Assembly (NCBI RefSeq): GCF_001885095.1 | Contig: NZ_LZDD01000002.1 | Location: 459,400-523,399 of the forward strand | DNA length: 64,000 nucleotides | DNA from: Streptococcus bovimastitidis | GTDB taxonomy: Bacteria > Bacillota > Bacilli > Lactobacillales > Streptococcaceae | Direction: 5' to 3' | In this document: one piece after another, positions 1-7,406 of the stretch | How positions within the stretch are numbered: the stretch's first letter is position 1 | How the letters are laid out: every line of letters begins with the position of its first letter | Notes under the pieces: model-generated | Database searches by the model: none | Told to the model about the DNA's origin: nothing | The model's input: only the letters and a program-made list of their open reading frames with translations | Made by a program: the position numbers and the translations under genes

Positions 1-324
1 AATTTGATCAAGTTTGCTTAAAACATCAGCTTTAACTTTTTCATCTTCAAAAACAGCTTCGATAACAAAATCAACTGATTTCACATCTTCATAGTTTGTT
101 GTTGGAATAAGATTACCTAAAGTTGCTTCAACAAAAGCATCTGTGAAAACTTTACGTTCTTTCCCTTGGTCCAACATTGTCTTGATAATGCCCATACCAC
201 GGTCAACAGCCTCTTGCGAAACGTCAACTAAGTAACATTTAATGCCTTCTTGAGCGATTTTTTGGGCGATTCCTGAGCCCATAGTTCCTGCGCCAATTAC
301 GGCAACTGTAAATTCTTGTGACAT
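1..324 (-). CDS. 3-hydroxyacyl-CoA dehydrogenase, N-terminal part (runs off window)
   Basis: The first 108 codons read from an ATG at 324 and continue past the window edge. The N-terminus has a Rossmann NAD-binding signature (VIGAGTMGSGIA, about residues 9-20), followed by VDFVIEAVFED, typical of 3-hydroxyacyl-CoA dehydrogenases, which oxidise 3-hydroxyacyl-CoA in beta-oxidation. A GGGAGAGG ribosome site lies just upstream, and it starts 23 bases after the thiolase, so it is the last visible gene of the operon. Because the C-terminus is missing I cannot tell a short dehydrogenase from a long FadN/FadB-like fusion carrying enoyl-CoA hydratase. It is a paralogue of the complete gene at 2936-3799. 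Confidence 0.85.
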   Translation of the reverse strand, partial: MSQEFTVAVIGAGTMGSGIAQKIAQEGIKCYLVDVSQEAVDRGMGIIKTMLDQGKERKVFTDAFVEATLGNLIPTTNYEDVKSVDFVIEAVFEDEKVKADVLSKLDQI

Positions 325-347
325 AAAACCTCTCCCTTCTCTAAATC

Positions 348-1598
348 TTATTTACCAGTGTAGTAGCCATTTTCTAGAAGTAAAGCAATACCTTGTCCAC
401 CACCGATACATGCTGAAGCAATGGCATAGCGTTTATCTGGGTTATTCTTGAACTCATATAAGAGTGATGTAATAATCCGTGCACCTGACATACCAAGTGG
501 GTGTCCTAGAGCAACTGCTCCTCCATGTGGATTGAATTTGTTTTTATAGAAGTCAGTATCCATATCAATACCAAGCTCGATTAAACATCCAATTGTTTGA
601 CCAGCAAAGGCTTCATTAATTTCAAGAACATCGATATCCTTAACAAGGTCAAGTCCTTGACGTTCTAATAAGTCATTAATTGCATAAACAGGTCCTAAGC
701 CCATTGTTTCAGGAGCACAACCAGAAATTTGATAGTCAACAACTTTAGCCATAACTTCTAAGCCTTTTTCTTTAGCTAATGATTCAGTTGTAAAGATTTC
801 AAAGGCAGCACCATCATTTAAACCAGATGCATTACCAGCAGTTACGCTACCATCTTTTTCAAAAGCAGGACGTAATTTAGCAAGACTTTCCAAGCTTGTA
901 TCAGGACGTGGATGTCCATCTTTTTCAACAACAGTTACTTGACCTTTACGTCCAGGAACTTCAACTGGAACAATCTCTTGAGCAAAGCGTCCACTTTCAA
1001 TAGCTTTAGCTGCTTTTTGTTGTGAATCATAAGCAAATTGATCTTGTTTTTCACGTGAAATATTGTATTTGCGAACAACGTTTTCAGCTGTATTACCCAT
1101 GTGTGCAATACCAGAATTACGACCTGATGCTGAACGATGACCTTCTAAGTTAGCATCGATCATTTGGACATCCCCCATACGGAAGGCTTGATAACGAGCA
1201 CTGTCAGGAAGTTGATAAGGGGCACGTGATAAAGATTCAGCACCACCAGCAGCGATGATTTTTTTATTTGAATGTAAGAGTTCAAGTGATGCAGAGACAG
1301 CTGATTGTATACCTGAACCACAAATACGGTTAACAGTCATACCAGTTGAAGTATCTGGAAGACCGCTATTGATACCGATAATATTTCCAAGGTTGTTAGT
1401 TGTTTGTGAACCTGTAACATGTCCAACAATAACCTCATCAATATCAGAAACAGTTAATTTAGCACGGTCAACGGCTTCTTTCAAAGCCACTTCACCAAGA
1501 ACTTCAACAGGAACTGTTTTTAAATCACCAAGGTAAGCTCCAACAGGAGTTCTTGCAGCACCAACGATTACGATTTCTTCTTGTTTAGTAGTTAACAT
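348..1598 (-). CDS. fadA: Thiolase (acetyl-CoA acetyltransferase / 3-ketoacyl-CoA thiolase)
   Basis: A 416-residue thiolase, the usual family length is about 390-400. It cleaves 3-ketoacyl-CoA with CoA, or condenses two acetyl-CoA. The acyl-accepting cysteine is in NRICGSG (Cys93), the second catalytic histidine in GHPLG (His366) and the C-terminal cysteine in CIGGG (Cys397); NEAFAGQ is also present, so it looks active. The start is an ATG with GAGGAT upstream. It lies between the acyl-CoA dehydrogenase and a 3-hydroxyacyl-CoA dehydrogenase, which favours degradation over ketone-body or mevalonate synthesis. The family is sure; the symbol is inferred from context and chain-length preference is unknown. 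Confidence 0.88.
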   Translation of the reverse strand: MLTTKQEEIVIVGAARTPVGAYLGDLKTVPVEVLGEVALKEAVDRAKLTVSDIDEVIVGHVTGSQTTNNLGNIIGINSGLPDTSTGMTVNRICGSGIQSAVSASLELLHSNKKIIAAGGAESLSRAPYQLPDSARYQAFRMGDVQMIDANLEGHRSASGRNSGIAHMGNTAENVVRKYNISREKQDQFAYDSQQKAAKAIESGRFAQEIVPVEVPGRKGQVTVVEKDGHPRPDTSLESLAKLRPAFEKDGSVTAGNASGLNDGAAFEIFTTESLAKEKGLEVMAKVVDYQISGCAPETMGLGPVYAINDLLERQGLDLVKDIDVLEINEAFAGQTIGCLIELGIDMDTDFYKNKFNPHGGAVALGHPLGMSGARIITSLLYEFKNNPDKRYAIASACIGGGQGIALLLENGYYTGK

Positions 1599-1682
1599 TT
1601 TTATCCTCTTCTCTTATTTTATCTAATGACAAGATTGGTCGAGCTTTTTAGACCCGACACAATCTCACTTTTTCTTTAAGTT

Positions 1683-2900
1683 TTAAATAAAGGCAGAAAG
1701 TCCAGTATAGTGACGACCAATGATCAATGAATTCACTTCATGAGTTCCTTCATAAGTGTACATACCTTCGATATCGGCAAAGAATCTTGGAATATCGTAT
1801 TTTAGTAAGATTCCGTTACCACCACCAACCTCACGCGCTAAAGCTGCTGTTTCACGAGCACGGAAACCATTATGAAGTTTAGCCATTGATGAAGCTTCTT
1901 CACGGTAGATACCTTGTTCTTGTTGCTCAGCAAGACGAACGGCAATTGCTAAGGTAGCTTGAGCATTCATAGCCATACGAGCTAATTTTTCTTGAATTAA
2001 TTGGAAACCAGCAACTGGTTTACCAAATTGCATACGCTCACGAGTATAAGTTAAAGCTGCTTCAAATGCACCAGCAGTTGCTCCAGCTAACAACCAAGCC
2101 ACATCAGAACGAGTATTGCGAAGAATGTTAGCACAGTCTTTCCAAGAATTCACGTTTTGAGCTCGTTGAGATTCGTGAACACGAACATCTTTATAAATGA
2201 TTTCAGCATTTGGCATTGAACGGAAGAAAGCTTTTTCCGGAGTAACAAAAGTTTCAACCCCTTCAGATTCGCGTTCAACATAGAATAATTTCACTTGGTT
2301 GTCATCAACGTCACGTGCAAAGAATGCATGGTATTTAGCTAAAGTGCCAGCACCGATCCATTTTTTGTGGCCGTTTAAGATCCAGTAATCACCATCGCGT
2401 TTAGCAGTTGCTGCCATACCACCAGCAATATCAGAACCATGATCAGGTTCAGTCATGGCAAGAACTCCTAAACCATCCCATGAGTAAACACCAGGCATCA
2501 TTTTTTCAACTTGCTCTGGACTTCCGCCAAGACGAACACATTCATGGAATAAACCACCATTTGCTGTATAGAAAGTTCCTAAAACGGGATCTGTTTTTGC
2601 AAGGGTATAAGCACGAAATCCTCTAAACAATTCAGAAATACGACCATTCTCACGACCTTCTAATAAACGAGGATCATCCATAAGATGTAGGTCAATAACT
2701 TTTTTAAATTGTTCTAATGGGAAAGTAGCATTATGCCAGTTCTCAGCCAAAAGAGGTTTTAAATCATTTTTTAAAACGTCTTCAAGTTCTTTAAGAACTT
2801 CTTTTTCACCTGCTGTCAAACCATCAGCATAATTGTATAAATCTGAGTAAAACATTTCACCACTTGCAAACAACTTATCTGCTCTAGATTCTTTAACCAT
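1683..2900 (-). CDS. Acyl-CoA dehydrogenase, glutaryl-CoA dehydrogenase type
   Basis: A 405-residue FAD-dependent acyl-CoA dehydrogenase. MTEPDHGSD in the middle domain and the C-terminal YEGTHEVNSLIIGR segment (catalytic glutamate near residue 384) are family signatures; the wording of both is closest to glutaryl-CoA dehydrogenases and related single-domain enzymes rather than to the 590-residue FadE of Bacillus. It would make the trans double bond in an acyl-CoA and pass electrons to an electron-transfer flavoprotein. No etfAB gene is visible in the window. Its ATG has GGAGG upstream; it is 35 bases after the 3-hydroxybutyryl-CoA dehydrogenase gene and 84 before the thiolase. Substrate is uncertain. 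Confidence 0.85.
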   Translation of the reverse strand: MVKESRADKLFASGEMFYSDLYNYADGLTAGEKEVLKELEDVLKNDLKPLLAENWHNATFPLEQFKKVIDLHLMDDPRLLEGRENGRISELFRGFRAYTLAKTDPVLGTFYTANGGLFHECVRLGGSPEQVEKMMPGVYSWDGLGVLAMTEPDHGSDIAGGMAATAKRDGDYWILNGHKKWIGAGTLAKYHAFFARDVDDNQVKLFYVERESEGVETFVTPEKAFFRSMPNAEIIYKDVRVHESQRAQNVNSWKDCANILRNTRSDVAWLLAGATAGAFEAALTYTRERMQFGKPVAGFQLIQEKLARMAMNAQATLAIAVRLAEQQEQGIYREEASSMAKLHNGFRARETAALAREVGGGNGILLKYDIPRFFADIEGMYTYEGTHEVNSLIIGRHYTGLSAFI

Positions 2901-2935
2901 TTATAAGGCCTCCGTTATAATATTTTTGTATTTTT

Positions 2936-3799
2936 TTATTTGTTATCGTAGTCGTAGAAACCTTTACCAGATTTCTTACCATTGCGTCCTGCACGAATCA
3001 TGTTTTTCAAAAGTGTTGGTGGAGTCCAACGGTTGTCGCCAAATTCTTTAGCGAAGTAATTCATAACATGGTAACCAATATCAACACCAGCGTAGTCTTG
3101 TAACTCAAACGCTCCCATTGGGTGGTTTAATCCATAACGCATTGCTTTATCAATATCTTCTTTAGAAGCAATTCCTTCTTCTAAAACTTTAATCGCTTCA
3201 ATAAATTGAGGAATCATAATACGGTTAACGATAAATCCAGGAACATCTTTCTTAACGATAACTACTTCTTTACGAATGCTTTCAGCTAATTCTTTAACAA
3301 TTGCAATTGTTTCATCTGAAGTTTCAAAACCATAAATGATTTCACACAATTTCATAACTTGTGCTGGGTTGAAGAAGTGCATACCTGCAAAACGAGCTGG
3401 GTTTTCTAAAATATTGGCAATTTCAGTAATTGATAATGAAGAAGTATTAGTTGAAAGGATAACATCCTCACGAACGATTCCTTCAAGCTCTTTGAAAACA
3501 GCTTGTTTAATTTCCATTTTTTCAATAACTGCTTCAACAACGAAGTCAACATCTTTAAAATCTTTAAGATCAGTTGTTGTTGTGATACGTGCTAATGTTT
3601 CGTCCATTTGTTCTTGGCTTAATTTGCCACGTTTAACACTGCCTTCCATGAATTTAGTGATACGAGCCATACCTGCATCGATAAAGCGTTGTTCAACATC
3701 TCTTAAAACAACTTGATAACCATTTTGAGCGAAAAGGTTTGCAATACCGCCACCCATAGCTCCTGCACCAACAACTCCGATTGTCTTAATGTTTGTCAT
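2936..3799 (-). CDS. 3-hydroxybutyryl-CoA dehydrogenase family protein
   Basis: A complete 287-residue enzyme of the short (Hbd/PaaH-like) form. The NAD-binding GAGAMG is at residues 11-16, followed by DFVVEAVIE, STNTSSLSI and the catalytic-histidine segment HFFNP; the C-terminal domain ends GKKSGKGFYDYD. It oxidises (S)-3-hydroxyacyl-CoA to 3-ketoacyl-CoA. I chose the ATG at 3799 because AAGGAGAT lies directly upstream; a longer frame to 3841 has no such site. It is the first gene of the leftward operon, so this locus encodes two dehydrogenases for the same step. Direction of flux is inferred from neighbours. Confidence 0.87.
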   Translation of the reverse strand: MTNIKTIGVVGAGAMGGGIANLFAQNGYQVVLRDVEQRFIDAGMARITKFMEGSVKRGKLSQEQMDETLARITTTTDLKDFKDVDFVVEAVIEKMEIKQAVFKELEGIVREDVILSTNTSSLSITEIANILENPARFAGMHFFNPAQVMKLCEIIYGFETSDETIAIVKELAESIRKEVVIVKKDVPGFIVNRIMIPQFIEAIKVLEEGIASKEDIDKAMRYGLNHPMGAFELQDYAGVDIGYHVMNYFAKEFGDNRWTPPTLLKNMIRAGRNGKKSGKGFYDYDNK

Positions 3800-3828
3800 T
3801 TTAAATCTCCTTTTTTGACTTTGTTTAA

Positions 3829-3857
3829 TTGATAGTTTCATTATACAAACTAGTCAA
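3829..3857 (-). promoter_or_regulatory. Promoter -10 and operator-like inverted repeat of the acyl-CoA operon
   Basis: On the minus strand a TATAAT (3840-3845) lies about 40 bases before the first start codon. It sits in the centre of an inverted repeat: TTGATAGTTT at 3829-3838 against AAACTAGTCAA at 3847-3857, which match over ten bases with one bulged base. A repeat wrapped around the -10 is a natural repressor site. No good -35 at standard spacing is seen. The regulator is not identified; the repeat does not match the FabT consensus I know. Confidence 0.5.
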
Positions 3858-3913
3858 CTTAAATTCATCGACAAAAATGAGTAAAGAAAATATCTTTTTC
3901 CTACAAAATGCAC

Positions 3914-3942
3914 TAAAAAAGACTTCCGATTAAGGAAGCCTT
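3914..3942 (-). terminator. Terminator after the thioredoxin gene
   Basis: On the minus strand GGCTTCC pairs with GGAAGTC across a six-base loop and is followed by six T. It lies directly downstream of the thioredoxin stop codon and separates that operon from the acyl-CoA operon promoter. Confidence 0.75.
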
Positions 3943-3949
3943 ACTTTTC

Positions 3950-4291
3950 TTAAAAATTTTCAATGATAATTGCTTCAATATCTTCTTCAGATAAAACTTT
4001 CCCCGTTGAGACAACATCTTCATCCAAGACCAATGCCGGTGTGCTCATAACGCCATATGCAGCAATTTGACTAAAATCAGTGACATGCTCGATATTGACC
4101 CTTTTTCCCATACTTTCACAGGTACGAATCACATTTTCTTCAAGCGTGTGACATTTTTTACAGCCTGATCCTAGAATTTTAAAGGTATGTTCTGCATCAT
4201 CAAGGTGCTGATCCACTTTGTCTTTATGGCAATTGCCTTGACATTGACAGCCACACGTTTTCTCTTCTTCTTTTTTTCCAAATAAAGCCAT
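3950..4291 (-). CDS. Cys-rich thioredoxin-fold protein (redox-active disulfide protein 2 type)
   Basis: 113 residues. A charged N-terminal tail carries cysteines at 13, 15, 17 and 21 (CGCQCQGNC), then a thioredoxin fold begins near residue 36 with the CxxC pair Cys44-Lys-Lys-Cys47 and a cis-proline loop MSTPALVLD. This matches small TIGR00412-like thioredoxins that accompany YraQ/ArsP-type permeases. The tail could bind a metal or metalloid and the CxxC could reduce it or pass it on; that is inference. It starts 11 bases after the permease with a strong AAGGAG site and is the last gene of the ArsR operon. Confidence 0.8.
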   Translation of the reverse strand: MALFGKKEEEKTCGCQCQGNCHKDKVDQHLDDAEHTFKILGSGCKKCHTLEENVIRTCESMGKRVNIEHVTDFSQIAAYGVMSTPALVLDEDVVSTGKVLSEEDIEAIIIENF

Positions 4292-4302
4292 AATCTTTCT
4301 CC

Positions 4303-5328
4303 TTAAAATAAGATAGTTTGTAACATATTAAATAGATAGCCGATTAATATAATTCCAAAACTACAAATAGCAATAAAAACCGCTAGTAATTTCGGCTTAA
4401 GGGCTTTCTTCAACATAATCATTGAAGGTAAACTAAGCGTTGTAACAGCCATCATAAAAGATAGGACAGTTCCTAATTGGGCTCCTTTGGATAGCAAAGC
4501 CTCTGCAACAGGAATAGTACCGAAAATATCAGCATAAATCGGCACACCAATCAGTGTTGCTAGTACCACTCCAAATGGATTTTGACTGCCAAGAACTTTT
4601 TCAATCCAAAGCTGGGGGAGCCAGTTGTGAATTAATGCGCCAATGGCAACGCCGACTAGAATATAAGGGAATACTTTTTTAAAAGTATCGACCACTTGAT
4701 TTTTTGCAAAAACAAGTCTTTCTCTACTACTTAACTCTTGTCCATCTAATTGAACAGCTTTAGCCTGGCGGATAAAATCCGCAACAGAATCCTCTAAATG
4801 CATTTTTTCAATAATGGTACCACCAATGACAGCTAGGACCAGACCAAAAATCACATAGAATAAAGCAATTTTTAGACCAAAAATACTGGTTAGTAACACC
4901 AAACTGCCTAAATCAACCATCGGTGAAGAAATCAAAAAAGCAAAAGTGACTCCTAGTGGTAAACCAGCACTTGTAAAGCCCATAAATAAGGGGATAGAAG
5001 AACAAGAACAAAATGGTGTAACTGTCCCCAAAAAAGCAGACATGATACGTGCCCAAACACCATTAAAACGCCCTAAAATTTTCTTACTTTTTTCCGGTGG
5101 AAAAAAGGATTGAATATAGGAAACCAAAAAAATCAAACTACAAAGAAGGATTCCAATTTTAATCACATCATAGATAAAAAATTGCAAACTGGCAACAAAG
5201 CGACTAGAAGTATCTAGGTCGAAAGCTCGTAGAGCCGCTCCTATCAATTGATTAAGCCACTGCATGCCTAAAAGTTGATTTTGAATAAATAAGCCAATTT
5301 CTTTCATACAATTATACACTTTCATCAT
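4303..5328 (-). CDS. YraQ/ArsP-type permease (DUF318)
   Basis: A 341-residue membrane protein with about eight to ten hydrophobic helices. The segment TPFCSCSSIPLFMG (Cys107 and Cys109) followed by SAGLPLG and SSPMVDLGS is the hallmark of the permease family PF03773, whose members include the organoarsenical exporter ArsP. It lies between an ArsR-family regulator and a Cys-rich thioredoxin, so export of a thiol-reactive metal or metalloid compound is likely, but the substrate is unknown. No strong ribosome site marks the start; two ATGs sit at 5328 and 5325, and a start a few codons further in is possible. Confidence 0.8.
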   Translation of the reverse strand: MMKVYNCMKEIGLFIQNQLLGMQWLNQLIGAALRAFDLDTSSRFVASLQFFIYDVIKIGILLCSLIFLVSYIQSFFPPEKSKKILGRFNGVWARIMSAFLGTVTPFCSCSSIPLFMGFTSAGLPLGVTFAFLISSPMVDLGSLVLLTSIFGLKIALFYVIFGLVLAVIGGTIIEKMHLEDSVADFIRQAKAVQLDGQELSSRERLVFAKNQVVDTFKKVFPYILVGVAIGALIHNWLPQLWIEKVLGSQNPFGVVLATLIGVPIYADIFGTIPVAEALLSKGAQLGTVLSFMMAVTTLSLPSMIMLKKALKPKLLAVFIAICSFGIILIGYLFNMLQTILF

Positions 5329-5343
5329 TTATCAAGAATCATC

Positions 5344-5613
5344 TTATAAGTAGGACATTAAACCACTATATACCACTTTTTCAAAATCCGGATTTAGACT
5401 ATAATGCTTCCATTTCCCTTTTTGCTGACTGGTTACCAAGCCAGTCTGGCAAAGGATTTTCATATGGTAAGAAAGAGCCGGTTGAGCCAAGTCTAACTTT
5501 TCTCCTAAAGCACAGGCACATAGACTACCTTTTTGTAGTTCTTTGAGAACTGCTAACCGATTAACATCACTTAAAGCTTTAAATAAGAAAGCATCCTTTT
5601 CAATAGTAGTCAT
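5344..5613 (-). CDS. ArsR/SmtB-family transcriptional repressor
   Basis: An 89-residue winged-helix regulator. The helix-turn-helix is LAQPALSYHMKIL (about residues 42-54) followed by the wing KGKWKHYSLN. Cys32 and Cys34 in LCACALG occupy the place of the ELCVCDL metal-sensing motif of ArsR/CadC, and Cys55 gives a third possible ligand. I chose the ATG at 5613, which has GGGTG upstream; a GTG at 5625 would lie within that site. It is the first gene of the leftward three-gene operon and probably represses it until a thiophilic metal or metalloid binds. Confidence 0.85.
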   Translation of the reverse strand: MTTIEKDAFLFKALSDVNRLAVLKELQKGSLCACALGEKLDLAQPALSYHMKILCQTGLVTSQQKGKWKHYSLNPDFEKVVYSGLMSYL

Positions 5614-5643
5614 TTCATCACCCACTCATATCAAAAATCTTTT

Positions 5644-5658
5644 ATATGTTAAGCATAT
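5644..5658. promoter_or_regulatory. Operator-like palindrome upstream of the ArsR gene
   Basis: ATATG-TTAAG-CATAT is a perfect 5-5-5 palindrome 31 bases before the regulator's start codon. A further CATAT at 5626-5630 repeats the half-site. ArsR-family proteins bind such AT-rich dyads over their own promoters, so self-repression is likely; no binding evidence exists here. Confidence 0.5.
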
Positions 5659-5705
5659 TCCTTTAAAAATAGATTGTCAACGAAATAAATAAAAATGAGT
5701 CAAGA

Positions 5706-6323
5706 TTATTTTGACTCATTTTTTTCACTTAAAATCCGACTAAAACAATCTGTAAATTGAGCCGTCAAACCCCAAATCGTTTCATCAAAGCCCTCATAAA
5801 AAGGGATTTTTGATGATTGATGATTAAAGGCATATTTTTCACCATTACGGATTCTTTCAAATGGAAAGTTAGAGCCTTCTTTAATCCGATGGGGCAAGTC
5901 ATAAAAGACAGGTTCCTTGTTTAAAATTTCATTTAGAGGAATGGTGAAGAGATGATCAACTTCTTCATTATATTTCAAGTCTCGCCAATTATCGCAATGA
6001 AGTTGACCAACAAAACAATGAATGGTGCGCTTAGCTTGAACAATATAGTCAATCTCTCCCCAAATCTCAACGTGATCTGGACTTACATTTAACTCTTCCG
6101 TGCATTCCCGTAAAGCAGCCTCTGCAAACGTCTCTCCTGGCTCTAAGCGTCCACCTGGAAAAGAGACTTCTCCTGGTTGTGAAATATCTTGCCCTCTGAC
6201 TTCATATAATACCTGCCAAGCTCCTTCATCCCAAACCAATGGTAAAAAGATAGCATATTCTTTCTGTTGACCTAGTGGTTTAGGCTGATAATTAGCCATC
6301 ACTTCTCTGATTCTTTCTTCCAT
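5706..6323 (-). CDS. NUDIX hydrolase, CoA pyrophosphatase (NudL)-like
   Basis: 205 residues. The NUDIX box reads GGRLEPGETFAEAALRECTEEL, with the metal-binding REC-TEE core intact, and is preceded by PGEVSFPGG, the extra motif of the CoA-diphosphatase group (NUDL/NudL/YeaB). The likely reaction is CoA to phosphopantetheine plus 3',5'-ADP. I start at the ATG at 6323, which has AGGA nine bases before; a frame extending 13 codons upstream has no ribosome site. It is a single leftward gene, divergent from the PadR operon. Confidence 0.82.
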   Translation of the reverse strand: MEERIREVMANYQPKPLGQQKEYAIFLPLVWDEGAWQVLYEVRGQDISQPGEVSFPGGRLEPGETFAEAALRECTEELNVSPDHVEIWGEIDYIVQAKRTIHCFVGQLHCDNWRDLKYNEEVDHLFTIPLNEILNKEPVFYDLPHRIKEGSNFPFERIRNGEKYAFNHQSSKIPFYEGFDETIWGLTAQFTDCFSRILSEKNESK

Positions 6324-6400
6324 CTTAAATCCTCGCACAATACTCTTTTCCCAAGGGTACAAAAAATAATGCCTTAGGTCAAGAAATTACTATTTTTAAA

Positions 6401-6494
6401 TATATAAAATTTTTACACATAATCTCTTGACTTATTCTCTTCTCTGTCATATACTTAATGTGTAAAATATTTATATATAAAATTTCTACACATT
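6401..6494 (+). promoter_or_regulatory. PadR promoter with three operator copies
   Basis: A near-consensus promoter, TTGACT (6427-6432), 17 bases, TATACT (6450-6455), is flanked by copies of one 20-bp element. Copy 1 at 6401-6420 and copy 3 at 6474-6493 are direct repeats matching at 19 of 20 bases and end in TACACAT. Copy 2 at 6458-6477 is the inverse orientation, 18 of 20, and covers the expected transcription start. Copies 2 and 3 form a dyad with outer arms AATGTGTA and TACACATT, of the ATGT/ACAT type bound by PadR-family repressors. Autoregulation by the PadR gene just downstream is the simple reading. Confidence 0.75.
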
Positions 6495-6508
6495 AAGGAG
6501 GTATCGAT

Positions 6509-6835
6509 ATGTATTTTCCCGTATCAGCTACCTTGATTGAATTTTTAATCTTGTCTATCGTTAAAGATCAAGATTCCTATGGCTATGATATTAGCCAAAC
6601 CATCAAACTGGTTGCCAACATTAAGGAATCAACCCTTTACCCAATCCTCAAAAAATTGGAAAAGGCAGGTTTTCTCAAAACCTATAGCCAAGAGCATCAA
6701 GGACGTCAACGTAAGTACTATCAATTAACCACAGAAGGACACACACAACTTGCTTTTCTTGATGGAGAATGGCAAAACTACAAAGCAAATTTAGATGCAA
6801 TAATTGAAGGGAGTCTCCGACATGACAAGAACTGA
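6509..6835 (+). CDS. PadR-family transcriptional regulator
   Basis: A 108-residue PadR protein of the short type: a winged helix with SYGYDISQTIK, then ESTLYPILKKLEKAGFL and GRQRKYYQLTTEG, the diagnostic PadR recognition region. AAGGAGG lies eight bases before the ATG. It overlaps the next gene by 14 bases and so is co-expressed with DUF1700 and DUF4097 proteins, an arrangement common in Firmicutes. The multiple operator copies over its promoter suggest that it represses its own operon. Its inducer is unknown; envelope stress is a common theme for these operons. Confidence 0.9.
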   Translation: MYFPVSATLIEFLILSIVKDQDSYGYDISQTIKLVANIKESTLYPILKKLEKAGFLKTYSQEHQGRQRKYYQLTTEGHTQLAFLDGEWQNYKANLDAIIEGSLRHDKN

Positions 6836-7406
6836 GTATCTAGCAGAGCTGCAAAATCAGCTTCGAAAATTACCACAAGACGATTTTCAAGAAGCAATGG
6901 ACTACTTTACTGAATATTTTGATGAAGCAGGTCCCGAAAACGAAGCTCAAGTTATCACCGACCTTGGTAGTCCAAAGGAGGCAGCTAGTGAAATTTTAGG
7001 GCGATTACTTGAAGATAAAATTGAGATTGAAGATAAAAAACCCAAACACTATGCCAAAATCATCTGGTTGACAATCCTGTCAATTCTGGCAGCTCCAGCC
7101 GCCTTACCAATCCTGTTTGCCATTATCGCACTTGTTCTTGCTCTCCTATTTGCCATTGGAGCGATCATTTTTTCATTAATCATCTTAGGCGTCTCATTCT
7201 TTGCCAATGGTTGCTATGTCCTCTTCGATAGTTTTTCTTACCTAGCAACCTCTATTAATTCAACCATCCTTAGCTTTGGTATGGGCCTCATCATGATTGG
7301 CGGTTCCCTCTTAGCTATCTACCTTGGTGTTGAAGCCTGTGCAGCCCTGATCCGTGGTGGAGCAGTCCTCATTCAAAAATTATTAAAGAGAGGTCAAACA
7401 GCATGA
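6822..7406 (+). CDS. DUF1700 membrane protein (HAAS domain)
   Basis: 194 residues. The N-terminal half (MTRTEYLAELQNQLRKLP...AMDYFTEYFDEAG...LGSPKEAASEIL) is the conserved DUF1700/HAAS helical domain, then about four hydrophobic helices span residues 80-185. I start at 6822 because AAGGGAG is eight bases upstream; a TTG at 6804 lies within that ribosome site. DUF1700 proteins are usually paired with a PadR regulator and are thought to act as regulatory or signalling partners at the membrane, but no biochemical role is established. It overlaps the next gene by 4 bases. Confidence 0.8.
   Translation: MTRTEYLAELQNQLRKLPQDDFQEAMDYFTEYFDEAGPENEAQVITDLGSPKEAASEILGRLLEDKIEIEDKKPKHYAKIIWLTILSILAAPAALPILFAIIALVLALLFAIGAIIFSLIILGVSFFANGCYVLFDSFSYLATSINSTILSFGMGLIMIGGSLLAIYLGVEACAALIRGGAVLIQKLLKRGQTA

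Noticed and set aside
1047..1062. Fourth parS-like palindrome in the thiolase gene
   Set aside because: TTTTTCACGTGAAATA differs from parS at two symmetric positions, and the codons explain the sequence (Ser-Arg-Glu region). It is too weak to list.
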